Of a stretch of DNA of 45,310 nucleotides, positions 1 through 7,190 are shown piece after piece. Below the pieces are notes generated by a model. It ran no database searches. It was not told where the DNA came from and worked only from the letters and a program-made list of their open reading frames with translations. The stretch lies in the NCBI GenBank assembly GCA_947588275.1, contig CANPYJ010000010.1, positions 1 to 45,310 on the forward strand, in the 5' to 3' direction. A program made the position numbers and the translations under genes. Every line of letters starts with the position of its first letter. Within the stretch, counting starts at the first letter, position 1. The DNA is from an uncultured Alphaproteobacteria bacterium. GTDB lineage: Bacteria > Pseudomonadota > Alphaproteobacteria > RF32 > CAG-239.

Positions 1-2
1 AA

Positions 3-281
3 ACAACGAGGCAGATATCTTTCAACATTGTAAATGGGGACAATAATGCTAATCTCAGGCATCGGCGTTCCTTTGAATCCTTTTTTTTACATAGGGATAA
101 TAGAACATATCCTATTAGCCGACGAGCAAGCAAGATTTGCAACTTATGCCCAAATTGGCAGGGTCATTTTTTTATGTTTTTGATATTTGCGGAGGCCGTT
201 TCCGCACAGCTTCCTGTTCAATATCTCTTAAAATGCCGAAGTTGTGGATTGTTGTCTAAAATATCTGGACAGCCTGCGTGA
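3..281 (+). CDS. C-terminal part of an unidentified protein with a zinc-ribbon-like cysteine pattern (5' end outside window)
   Basis: The third forward frame is open from the window edge to a TGA at 279-281, about 92 codons. It contains two paired-cysteine motifs (CNLCP around codon 50 and CRSCG around codon 80), a pattern compatible with a small zinc ribbon. The frame ends 41 bases before the ATG of the next gene, which fits an operon. I do not recognise the family. Its position ahead of two glycosyltransferase-like genes suggests a polysaccharide-locus gene, but that is inference. The frame could also be open by chance, since no start is visible. Confidence 0.4.
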   Translation, partial: TTRQISFNIVNGDNNANLRHRRSFESFFLHRDNRTYPISRRASKICNLCPNWQGHFFMFLIFAEAVSAQLPVQYLLKCRSCGLLSKISGQPA

Positions 282-322
282 TATAAAATATAAAAATTTT
301 AAAAATTCCATGGGAGAACCGA

Positions 323-1081
323 ATGTTCGATAAAAAAATAGCCTTTATTATGCCGATATATCCGCCGCATTACGACTATGCCCGCGCATTTCTCAAAAGT
401 TGGCGTCGTTTTCAAATGCCACGGCAGGCAGATTTGTTTTTTGTGTTTTCCAGTGCAGAAGAAGCGGCGTTGTTTGCCGAAGCTGAGCAAAAAATTGTGA
501 TGCCGGCGGATATTATGGATGAATGTCTCAGACGGGACAGCGGCATCATAAACGTTAAGAAGCTTTATGCGATAAATGAACTCAAAGACCGTTTTAAATA
601 TCTGATTGTAATTGATGCCGAGTCAATTATATTGCGCAGTCTTAATTTGCTTGACCTGTGCGAAAGGTACTTTAAAGACAAGATTTTATACGGAAATTAT
701 GCAAGAAAAGATGTCTTGACCATAGTCAACTCATGTTTGTCATATTTTCCGCAAGGCAAGGCCGAAACTTTTGATCACCGGCTCTATCTTTGGTTTAATC
801 AGCTGTGTATCTATAAGACGGATAATCTCAATGACTTTTTTGCTCAAACAGGAATATTCAAAGATATTGCGGCGCTGGGTAGAAAAGATTTTGATTACTA
901 CATATATATGCTGTATCTGATATTTTATCAGGGTTTCCGCGTCAAGAACATAGGTGTAACTGCTGCTTACGGTTTTTGCGAAGACGTCGTCGGCAATCTC
1001 GAATTTGTTTCCAATGATTATAAGACTATTCCGTTTCCTCTGGCTACCAAGAATACGGAAAAGCATCTCCCCCCCCCATAA
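323..1081 (+). CDS. Putative surface-polysaccharide glycosyltransferase ending at a poly-C tract
   Basis: 252 aa, soluble, with a glycosyltransferase-A-like look: an N-terminal beta strand (KIAFIMPIYPP), then a hydrophobic strand ending in an acidic motif (LIVIDAES, about residue 93-100) that could serve as the DXD-like metal/nucleotide-sugar site. It resembles capsule/LPS-locus glycosyltransferases; donor and acceptor cannot be told. The start is supported by GGGAG seven bases upstream of ATG 323. The ORF ends abruptly in Pro-Pro-Pro encoded by nine C (1069-1077). With one more C the frame would continue for about 35 further residues, basic and amphipathic, to a TAG at 1183-1185 that overlaps the next gene's start. 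The version seen here is therefore probably truncated. Confidence 0.65.
   Translation: MFDKKIAFIMPIYPPHYDYARAFLKSWRRFQMPRQADLFFVFSSAEEAALFAEAEQKIVMPADIMDECLRRDSGIINVKKLYAINELKDRFKYLIVIDAESIILRSLNLLDLCERYFKDKILYGNYARKDVLTIVNSCLSYFPQGKAETFDHRLYLWFNQLCIYKTDNLNDFFAQTGIFKDIAALGRKDFDYYIYMLYLIFYQGFRVKNIGVTAAYGFCEDVVGNLEFVSNDYKTIPFPLATKNTEKHLPPP
1069..1077 (+). repeat. Homopolymeric C9 tract at the 3' end of a glycosyltransferase gene
   Basis: Nine consecutive C residues lie inside the coding frame and are followed immediately by the stop codon. Tracts of this length are prone to slipped-strand mispairing, or to homopolymer errors in sequencing. A +1 length change opens a plausible C-terminal extension. 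Confidence 0.9.
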
Positions 1082-1169
1082 GAAGAGAAATTTTGCTCAG
1101 GATTCAAATAGATAAGAGCAAAACCTCAAAAGGTTTTTTAAGGCAATTATGGAACAATTTTAAAAAAAT

Positions 1170-2081
1170 ATGTCAAAACGTTTAGCGATTCAATTATACG
1201 GACACTTAAGAACATTTGAAAAAACATTTGATTTGTTCAAAAAAAACGTGCTAGATGCCAATCAATATGACGGTTATGAAATTGATATCTTTATTCATAC
1301 TTGGAATCAACTCAATACTAATACAATTTGCCATTACAATCAGGATGGCAAGCGTATTTTTGAGGCGGATTTGACCGAGAAGGTTTCCGATCATGCCAGA
1401 AAATTGTACAAGCCCGCCAAAATGTTGGTGGAACCGCAGCGTGCCTGTGAAGAAGTTTTGCTCACCTCACATTACGGAAACAAAAGTTCAATCAAAGGAC
1501 CGTATAATATGTCTTATTCAATGATGAAAAGTTCGGAATTGCGGCGTTCATATGCAAATGAAAAACAGCTCAAATATGATTGGACCGTTTTGACCCGTCC
1601 GGATGTGCTGTTTGCTGCTCCGTTTCGGATAGACGAGTTTTTGGAGTTCTATAACAAGTATAAAGTTAAAGCGCCGGATGACGCATTTTATTATTTAGAT
1701 GCTTCATTTGCTCGAGGAAACAAAATTAATGACCCGATTTTTATCGGCGGCTGTGATGTCATAAGTTTTGCGACGCCGGAAAATATGGATTTGGCTACAG
1801 CATATCATCAAAAATTTTACGAATATCTCGATGCTAATGATTTTTGGTGCAATGAGGTTCTTTTTTATCAATATTGGCGGAAATCCGGTTTAATGCCGAT
1901 ATCTTTCAAATATAAACAGCAGGAATATATTGTCCGAGATGATACGTTTGCATATGGCAAATATTCGTTATCCAGACTTATCAGGTATAGATTGTTGTCT
2001 TTAATCTGTCCGGACAAAACCGGTACCAAATATTATGCCAAGTTTGTCAATCAGACAAAGCTGAGGAAATTTCAGCGATAA
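1170..2081 (+). CDS. Putative glycosyltransferase / polysaccharide-locus protein
   Basis: 303 aa, soluble. The N-terminus has the pattern of polysaccharide-locus glycosyltransferases (GHLRTFE near residue 11, then an IFIHTW strand near 40). A central LTRPDVLF motif near residue 140 carries the acidic residue expected at the sugar-nucleotide site. The protein ends in a basic tail. It follows the previous gene on the same strand. If the upstream frame is read through the poly-C tract, the two genes overlap by about 16 bases, as expected of translationally coupled genes. A strong terminator follows, so this is the last gene of the polysaccharide operon. Specificity is unknown. Confidence 0.65.
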   Translation: MSKRLAIQLYGHLRTFEKTFDLFKKNVLDANQYDGYEIDIFIHTWNQLNTNTICHYNQDGKRIFEADLTEKVSDHARKLYKPAKMLVEPQRACEEVLLTSHYGNKSSIKGPYNMSYSMMKSSELRRSYANEKQLKYDWTVLTRPDVLFAAPFRIDEFLEFYNKYKVKAPDDAFYYLDASFARGNKINDPIFIGGCDVISFATPENMDLATAYHQKFYEYLDANDFWCNEVLFYQYWRKSGLMPISFKYKQQEYIVRDDTFAYGKYSLSRLIRYRLLSLICPDKTGTKYYAKFVNQTKLRKFQR

Positions 2082-2100
2082 GGGCAGATTTGCACAAAAA

Positions 2101-2128
2101 AACACCTGCCGGACAGGCAGGTGTTTTG
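2101..2128. terminator. Bidirectional intrinsic terminator
   Basis: A perfect 10-bp stem (AACACCTGCC with GGCAGGTGTT, 5-nt loop) is flanked by an A run on the left and T-rich DNA on the right. It lies between convergent genes and can end transcription from both sides. Confidence 0.85.
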
Positions 2129-2129
2129 T

Positions 2130-2720
2130 TCAAAATTTCATAATCAAGGGATATTCGCACATAAAATCCGTAACGAATTCGCGCAATGTCGAATCCAAAT
2201 CCGCCGCCATAGGCGTTCCCCACTCGGACTGCGCCCAATATAGTGGGGCGTTCAGAGGTTCGGCATCGGACAAAGCACGCATCGCGTTGAGGTCATGCAA
2301 ATTTTGCCGCACACAGGCAAGCTCTTCTTCCGTAAGAAGCCTACTGTGCAAAGTTTGCAGAATCTGTATCAGGCGAGGCAGGTTAACGTCTTTTATGACA
2401 ACCCTATGCAACACCCAATTCGGGGCCAGACGATATCCGATGACACGACCGTTCTTGGGCAGATATTCGGTGCTTTCCGTAAAGTCCTCATAAACATAAC
2501 GCGGTTTGTCAACGGCAGCAAAACGGTTTTTTAGTTTAAGTATGAGCGACGCCTTTTTCCAAAAAGGAGCCTCTTCACAGAGGAGACGCCATTCTTCGCG
2601 CCATTTTCGCTCTTCTCTGATGTTTTTGTTGATGACTTTTATCAGCATGATAAAAACGCAGGTAACAGTAATCAGACAACCGAGTATAACTCCCCAAAAT
2701 ACATAGAAATTTGACACCAT
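2130..2720 (-). CDS. Hypothetical membrane-anchored protein
   Basis: 196 aa. One N-terminal transmembrane segment (about residues 7-29) is followed by a basic, Trp-rich stretch and a soluble, mostly helical cytoplasmic-type domain. I do not recognise the family. It is a single-gene unit: the shared terminator lies at its 3' end and a good sigma-70 promoter is upstream (TTGACA, 17 bp, TATTAT). Base composition is like the neighbouring host genes, so it does not look recently acquired. Confidence 0.6.
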   Translation of the reverse strand: MVSNFYVFWGVILGCLITVTCVFIMLIKVINKNIREERKWREEWRLLCEEAPFWKKASLILKLKNRFAAVDKPRYVYEDFTESTEYLPKNGRVIGYRLAPNWVLHRVVIKDVNLPRLIQILQTLHSRLLTEEELACVRQNLHDLNAMRALSDAEPLNAPLYWAQSEWGTPMAADLDSTLREFVTDFMCEYPLIMKF

Positions 2721-2806
2721 AATTTACCGGAATATTTAAAGAGGCTTTATTTGACCGGATCCTCAATGACATAAAATTGTAGGTTAATAATAATTTTTCA
2801 CAATTA

Positions 2807-2835
2807 TAATAAATAAATGTGTCGAATTTGTCAAG
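2807..2835 (-). promoter_or_regulatory. Sigma-70-type promoter for the gene at 2130-2720
   Basis: On the minus strand TTGACA (2830-2835) and TATTAT (2807-2812) are separated by 17 bp in an AT-rich region, about 85 bp upstream of the start codon. Confidence 0.6.
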
Positions 2836-2975
2836 TCCAATCGGCCGGCGGATGACTAAGCTCATATGTTTTGTGCGCAGAACAAAAAACGAGGCTTTGA
2901 GTATATTTTCTGTAGCCGGAAACTTCGGTAAAAACGGCAGCTTGGTTTATTTTGCGCGGAGCCAAACAATTTTTA

Positions 2976-3076
2976 GACAACCGGGTATAAATAATTATTG
3001 ACTTTATTTTTTTAGATATATATAATAAAGGCGTCTGGTCAGATACAAACTTTATGTGCAATAAAAATAAGGAATT
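2976..3076 (+). repeat. Upstream copy of a duplicated promoter/leader (157-bp period)
   Basis: This copy starts with GACAACCGGGTATAA and ends with CAAACTTTATGTGCAATA, matching 3133-3233 at a constant offset of 157 bases. It contains TTGACT (2998-3003) and TATAAT (3021-3026) with 17 bp between them, so it may be an active promoter. No gene start follows it closely. The rest of the interval 2721-3238 holds no convincing gene. Confidence 0.75.
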
Positions 3077-3132
3077 AGAAGGCTGGTCTCGTTTTGCTTT
3101 AAGAGCCGACATTTTGAGAGCAAAATATTTTT

Positions 3133-3233
3133 GACAACCGGTTATAATTGTTGCTTTTCTTATTTAATTGTATATAATGAACCCGTTGAGTTTGATTAGA
3201 CTATAAACTTTATGTGCAATTAGAATAGGGATT
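3133..3233 (+). promoter_or_regulatory. Promoter and leader of the outer-membrane protein gene (downstream copy of the duplication)
   Basis: This is the second copy of the repeat. It has TTGCTT (3151-3156), a 16-bp spacer and TATAAT (3173-3178). The likely 5' leader of about 50 nt includes the conserved AAACTTTATGTGCAAT block. An AGGG ribosome-binding element lies about 8 bases before the ATG at 3239. Confidence 0.65.
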
Positions 3234-3238
3234 TTAAT

Positions 3239-3964
3239 ATGAAAAAAGAATTTTTCTTTACAACGGCTTTGGCGGCGTGTGTCACTTTTGCCGCAGCTGC
3301 GCGGGCTAATTCTGTGAATGCAAGTCCGTGGTCGCTGGAAGTATCCGGTGGTTATCAATTTGCGACAAGAGAATTTCAGAATTCACCGATGGCCAGTGAT
3401 GGTACCAAAACTTTTCGTTCAAACTGGTCAATGCCTAAAGTCGATCTTATCACGGCAGATCTTACCGGTGTGTATAACATAAATGATCAGCATGCCTTGA
3501 CCCTGCGTGTGGGGGTTGGCACCGGCCATGAAAAAGTTAAAATTGACGGCGGTCCCACCAGCATCAGAGACGATGTTGATTTGTATACGTTGATGCCCGG
3601 ATATCGTTACACTATGCCGGTTTACGGCGACAGCCTCAAAGCTTTTGCCGGCGTGAATGTCGGTGTCGCTCACGTGAAGTACAAGTCGCAGCAGTCCCAT
3701 GCCATGGGTGAGAAGGGACCTGATCCGCTGTATGATACAAGGGTTCGTGACACAGATACGGGATTCGCTTATTCGGCTGAACTCGGTCTTCGCTATGAAA
3801 TGACGCAGCATGTCGGTCTTTTCGCCGCTTATCAGTTCTCCGGCAACACGGCTGATGTTAAACGTCATACCTACAACCACGGTTCCGGAAACGAACATCC
3901 GGATAACTCAACCAAAGCGCAGCTTTATAACGGTGTGCGTGTAGGACTGAGCTACGCCTTTTAA
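3239..3964 (+). CDS. Outer-membrane beta-barrel protein (opacity/OmpA-barrel type)
   Basis: 241 aa. A signal peptide runs to about residue 23 (hydrophobic Ala-rich core, ARA-NS cleavage). Alternating hydrophobic/aromatic strands follow (WSLEVSGGYQF, AFAGVNVGVAHVKY, YSAELGLRYEM, LFAAYQFSG). The protein ends in VGLSYAF with a terminal Phe, the usual signal for insertion by the BAM complex. The length fits an eight-stranded barrel without a peptidoglycan-binding domain. The role could be structural, adhesive or porin-like; the sequence does not decide. The duplicated strong promoter upstream suggests high or modulated expression. A terminator follows. Confidence 0.8.
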   Translation: MKKEFFFTTALAACVTFAAAARANSVNASPWSLEVSGGYQFATREFQNSPMASDGTKTFRSNWSMPKVDLITADLTGVYNINDQHALTLRVGVGTGHEKVKIDGGPTSIRDDVDLYTLMPGYRYTMPVYGDSLKAFAGVNVGVAHVKYKSQQSHAMGEKGPDPLYDTRVRDTDTGFAYSAELGLRYEMTQHVGLFAAYQFSGNTADVKRHTYNHGSGNEHPDNSTKAQLYNGVRVGLSYAF

Positions 3965-4039
3965 AAAAAGACGGATCTCAAGGTTTTACAGATGAAAACA
4001 TCATAACAAAAGTTTTAGTTTCATACAACTCCTTGAAAA

Positions 4040-4073
4040 GATGCCTCGGAAACAACCCCGAGGTGTCTTTTTT
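4040..4073 (+). terminator. Intrinsic terminator after the outer-membrane protein gene
   Basis: A 10-bp stem (GATGCCTCGG with CCGAGGTGTC, two G-U pairs) with a short loop is followed by six T. Confidence 0.85.
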
Positions 4074-4111
4074 ATGTTGACTTATTGTCTCCGCCGGATT
4101 GAGATTAGGTT

Positions 4112-4196
4112 GAATCAAACTTTCGAACTCGCTGAAAGCCTTGAAAAATAAAGAAAAAGCAGGCATTTTATAGCCTGCTGTTTATATTATGGTGAT
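4112..4196. repeat. Left 85-bp direct repeat (candidate attL) with a duplicated terminator
   Basis: It matches 6929-7013 except for three positions in the loop of an AGCAGGC/GCCTGCT hairpin (4158-4164 with 4173-4179). It ends in the 7 bases that form the tRNA-Glu 3' end, but no tRNA body follows. On the minus strand the hairpin is followed by T5, so it is a copied tRNA terminator. Confidence 0.85.
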
Positions 4197-4256
4197 GCTT
4201 ATCTCACGGTTTACGAATAAATTTTAACTTTGAAATAACTGACTATCTAATAACTT

Positions 4257-4287
4257 TTGACTTTTTTTTCTTATTACCTATTATATT
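4257..4287 (+). promoter_or_regulatory. Putative promoter of the HEPN-like gene
   Basis: TTGACT (4257-4262) and TATATT (4282-4287) are 19 bp apart, slightly long, in very AT-rich DNA about 30 bp before the start codon. Confidence 0.4.
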
Positions 4288-4318
4288 TAATAATTATATG
4301 CTTAAAGGATTGTTCATA

Positions 4319-5206
4319 ATGTCATTTTATAATGATGATGCAATAAAACTCATAGAAAAGGAATTTAAGCTTTTCCAACGTAATAAAAGTCAATATGCCA
4401 CGATTGCAAGACTAATATCTATAATCGCTCCTAATAATACTTATAAAACGCCACTATATAGCTTTGCTTATCATGGTATTATTCGTAGAATTAAAATATT
4501 AAATAGATGTATTGAAAATATATTTCATGCAAGAGATTTTTCTTCAGATACCATTCCATCGGGGACTGAATTATCAGATATCACTATAAATCTTCAATGT
4601 TTTATTATAAATATATATGGTGTTTTGGAAAATCTTGCTTGGGTATATGCTATATGCACTGATTTTCAAGGTAACATACATGAAAAGTCCTTTTTTAGTA
4701 AAAAACAAAAACTATTAAACTCATTACCTGATAATATCAGAGTAACTTTTGTAGGGGATGGAAAATGGTTTGAACATATAAAAAATATAAGAGATTTATT
4801 AGTTCATCAAGAGCCTTTCTATATACCTCCTTATTCTGTAATTATGGAAAAACAAGAAAAATGGAAAAATTTAGAACAGAAAAAATGGGACATAGAAAAT
4901 AATTTTTTTCAAGAACTATTTGCCATAGCAAACGCAAGACATACTTCCGATAAAATACCCACAACGAATGATATATTCTCAGAATTACAAAAGCAAGATG
5001 AACTTTATACTCAAAAGAAAGAAGCAATATCCCAAATAAACGAAGAACAAAAACAATATGTTGTATTTCAACCTATGTTAGTTACAAATACAAATAAGAA
5101 AAATTTTTTAAGCATACAATTTTACCCTCAAATATTAATTGATATTAAAACTGCTTATGAAAAAATTATTTTAATTTTAGAATATATAGTTACGAAAACT
5201 ACATAA
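4319..5206 (+). CDS. HEPN-like domain protein, possible RNase (cargo of the tRNA-Glu island)
   Basis: 295 aa from ATG 4319, chosen because AAAGGA lies 9 bases upstream; the earlier ATG at 4298 has no ribosome-binding site. The protein is helical. A long helix around residues 90-113 is followed by RDLLVH (R158, H163), which fits the R-x4-6-H catalytic motif of HEPN ribonucleases such as those of toxin-antitoxin, abortive-infection and CRISPR systems. The arrangement recalls Cthe_2314-like HEPN proteins. The C-terminal half is charged, coiled-coil-like and unrecognised. It is strongly AT-rich, unlike the chromosome. No partner antitoxin or nucleotidyltransferase gene is adjacent. The HEPN assignment is by motif only. 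Confidence 0.5.
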   Translation: MSFYNDDAIKLIEKEFKLFQRNKSQYATIARLISIIAPNNTYKTPLYSFAYHGIIRRIKILNRCIENIFHARDFSSDTIPSGTELSDITINLQCFIINIYGVLENLAWVYAICTDFQGNIHEKSFFSKKQKLLNSLPDNIRVTFVGDGKWFEHIKNIRDLLVHQEPFYIPPYSVIMEKQEKWKNLEQKKWDIENNFFQELFAIANARHTSDKIPTTNDIFSELQKQDELYTQKKEAISQINEEQKQYVVFQPMLVTNTNKKNFLSIQFYPQILIDIKTAYEKIILILEYIVTKTT

Positions 5207-5229
5207 TGCTTAATTTTTCTTGCATCTTA

Positions 5230-6450
5230 TTACAGGCATTTATACATCTGTACTTTTTCAGCTAAGTTTTCATATTCTTTAATATCTTCTTTTTGAAAAT
5301 CAAACCATGAACTAGCTTAAGGTTAACGAGCTTATCAAATGGTTTTTGTAGCTTATATATCAAACGCTGTTCGTCTAAATAACAGTCTTCAAGAACTAAG
5401 CTTAATAATTTATTTTGTTGTATTGGATTAGCTGTTTTCATAATTTGAGATGCACTAGTCGCTAATCCAAAACGTCATTTACAGTTGATTGTATTTCTTT
5501 GCTAATATCAGAATATTTTTCAGCCGTTTTTTGTAACTCTTCTCGTTTAGTTGCAATATTTGCCTTTTCTTGTAACCATTTATCTCTTGTTATATCTCTA
5601 TTATAAAAAGCTTCTTTGACAAATTTTTCTCTATCATCAAGATGATTTAATTGATTTGTAATTTGGCGTTTCATAACGGCATGTGTTTCAGATTCTTCCA
5701 ATAATTTCTTTTGTGCGCACTTTATTAATGGTTCCAATATTTTACTATTTAAGCTAATTTTACTAAAAACCTCATCATCTAACTGTTTGAGAGCAATATT
5801 TACATCAACTAAATCCTGAGTGCAGTTACCTTTTCTATGCGAACAACGTAAATATGTATTTGCACCATTATTATGTGGATCAGGACTAATCGTGCATCCA
5901 CAGTGAGCACATTTTATCAGTCTTCTAAATGCAAATGGAAAAGTTGCATATTCTTGAGCTTTTGTATGAATTTTGCTACCCGATAACAAGGCTTGCACTT
6001 TATCATATAATGTTTTTGTAATAAGAGGTTCATACATATGTGGCATTTTTTCACCACGTATTACCGTTTCTCCATAATAAAAGGGATTTTTTAACATTGC
6101 ATATATTGTTTCTCGCCCAAGAGGTTTATTTGTTTTTGTATGAGAAGAACACAAATGCATCTGTTCTGCAAATTTATGCAAACTCTTTATTGAATGTCTA
6201 CCTGTTGCATACATTTCAAACATTCTTTTAACTAAGGGGCTCGCTCTTCATCAATAATAATATCTTTATTGACGTTTAAATAGCCAACTGGGGCTTTAGT
6301 TTGGTATTTTCCTATAGACCTCACTTTTACATATATTACTGATATAAAACGAGGCATCAACAGGCTCTTTCCAAGATTTAACCTTAAAATAAAGCCTCTG
6401 AAAGCACGTTGATTTTGTTTTTGGGATTTCATTTTCTGTTTTTTTTGCAT
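5230..6450 (-). pseudogene. Large serine recombinase remnant: catalytic domain missing, three frameshifts
   Basis: Reading the minus strand, three frames together give the C-terminal two thirds of a large serine recombinase. The first (6450-6232) ends KAPVGYLNVN then IIIDEERAP. The second (6223-5462) gives FEMYATG, a recombinase domain, a zinc ribbon (CAHCG, later CSHRKGNC) and a coiled coil. The third (from about 5465) gives LATSASQI then KLLSLVLEDCYLDEQ and KPFDKLV, with a further shift near 5318 to the TAA at 5230-5232. The break at about 6232 is explained by one missing C in a C4 run. The resolvase-like N-terminal domain with the catalytic serine is absent, so the protein cannot recombine DNA. 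A strong AAAGGAG lies before the ATG at 6450. Confidence 0.75.
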
Positions 6451-6518
6451 GAGTACTCTCCTTTCTTTTTTAGAATTACTTTTTTTCCGAAATTTGATGA
6501 GAAAATTTTTTAAATAAG

Positions 6519-6557
6519 AAAAAAATAACCTCTTGCCCTAAGGTGGAGTAAGAGGTT
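6519..6557 (-). terminator. Intrinsic terminator reading leftward
   Basis: On the minus strand an AACCTCTT/AAGAGGTT stem (6550-6557 with 6527-6534) is followed by a run of T. It would end a leftward transcript coming from the 6600-6930 region before the recombinase remnant. Confidence 0.6.
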
Positions 6558-6713
6558 GTGTTGTAAAAAAAAGGCAGCTCTTTTTTATTTATCTTTCTAC
6601 TGAACACGGATAAGTCAACTATTGTCTCGTGTGTAAAGGCTTGAGGGAGGTTGCTAGGCAAGTCTTGTCAGGCATCAAAGAAAAATAATCAAAATTTCGG
6701 TCTCAAAAAAACT

Positions 6714-6806
6714 GAAGGGAGGAATCCCGGCGGTACCTGGGTTGGGGATAGCCTGGAGCAGCCGTATCCTCGGGCGCTATGGGTACCCTCCCGCCGGCTC
6801 AAAGTC
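6714..6806. ncRNA. GC-rich inverted-repeat island, candidate structured RNA
   Basis: This is a sharply GC-rich patch inside AT-rich DNA. CCGGCGG (6727-6733) pairs with CCGCCGG (6791-6797), GGTACC (6732-6737) with GGTACC (6782-6787), and an inner GGATA pairs with TATCC. A competing stem is also possible: GGGAGG (6717-6722) with CCTCCC (6787-6792), so the ends can switch partners. On the minus strand the island is followed by a T7 run. I compared it by eye with SRP RNA, tmRNA, RNase P RNA and 6S RNA and recognise none of them. Strand is undecided. The rest of 6451-7006 shows only a terminator and no gene. Confidence 0.4.
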
Positions 6807-6928
6807 CGTTTAAGAGCTTAATTTATATCCCAACTACGAACCAGGGGCGAACCATGTTTAACTCATTGAAAAATAACAGAATTATCCAAAACGAGTTCGG
6901 AGAACCTGCTTAAAAAGGCAATTTTAAA

Positions 6929-7013
6929 GAATCAAACTTTCGAACTCGCTGAAAGCCTTGAAAAATAAAGAAAAAGCAGGCGTCTAATAGCCTGCTGTTT
7001 ATATTATGGTGAT
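6929..7013. repeat. Right 85-bp direct repeat (candidate attR), overlapping the tRNA-Glu 3' end
   Basis: Counterpart of 4112-4196. Its last 7 bases are the 3' terminus of the intact tRNA-Glu. The remaining 78 lie downstream of the tRNA and include its terminator and a CTTTC/GAAAG inverted pair. Confidence 0.85.
6968..6996 (-). terminator. Terminator of tRNA-Glu
   Basis: On the minus strand AGCAGGC (6996-6990) and GCCTGCT (6981-6975) form a stem followed by T5, ten bases beyond the tRNA CCA end. Confidence 0.8.
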
Positions 7014-7082
7014 CCCAGCCAGACTCGAACTGGCGTTACCGCCGTGAGAGGGCGGTGTCCTAGGCCACTAGACGATGGGACC
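7007..7082 (-). tRNA. tRNA-Glu (anticodon CTC)
   Basis: 76 nt including encoded CCA. The cloverleaf folds: acceptor GGTCCCA with TGGGATC, anticodon loop CCTCTCACGG giving CTC, and a T arm with GTTCGAGTC. A good promoter lies upstream on the minus strand (TTGCAA 7125-7130, 17 bp, TATTAA 7102-7107). It is the integration site of the island to its left. Confidence 0.95.
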
Positions 7083-7101
7083 ATGACCGGAGAACACCCC
7101 C

Positions 7102-7130
7102 TTAATAATCTAAAATTTTTGAACTTGCAA
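7102..7130 (-). promoter_or_regulatory. Promoter of tRNA-Glu
   Basis: TTGCAA and TATTAA on the minus strand with a 17-bp spacer, about 20 bp before the mature tRNA 5' end. Confidence 0.6.
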
Positions 7131-7134
7131 GAAG

Positions 7135-7171
7135 TTTTTTCAAAAATTTGCCGAGCGGCGTCCGCGCCGCT
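7135..7171 (-). terminator. Probable terminator of the CoA-disulfide reductase gene
   Basis: On the minus strand an AGCGGCG/CGCCGCT stem (7154-7160 with 7165-7171) with a 4-nt loop is followed, after a few bases, by T-rich DNA. Confidence 0.5.
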
Positions 7172-7190
7172 GCCGGATGAGACGGTATCG

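Larger units (their letters stand above)
4112..7013. mobile_element. Degenerate integrated element next to tRNA-Glu, bounded by 85-bp direct repeats
   Basis: Near-identical 85-bp sequences (82 of 85 matching) lie at 4112-4196 and 6929-7013 in the same orientation. The right copy covers the last 7 nt of tRNA-Glu, including CCA, plus its terminator and about 50 bp beyond. The DNA between is much more AT-rich than the flanks. It contains a HEPN-like gene, a frameshifted large serine recombinase lacking its catalytic domain, and a GC-rich structured island. This is the layout of an element inserted beside a tRNA gene, now immobile because its recombinase is dead. Confidence 0.7.

Noticed and set aside
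2831..3112. Small ORFs in the region before the outer-membrane protein gene
   Set aside because: They run across the duplicated promoter blocks and have no start signals; the interval is better explained as regulatory.
6476..6661. Minus-strand ORF of 61 codons inside the island
   Set aside because: It overlaps the hairpin terminator at 6519-6557, has no ribosome-binding site, and its composition is non-coding.
6714..6806. Considered as SRP RNA, tmRNA, RNase P RNA or 6S RNA
   Set aside because: The diagnostic core sequences of these RNAs are not visible. Kept only as an unclassified candidate.
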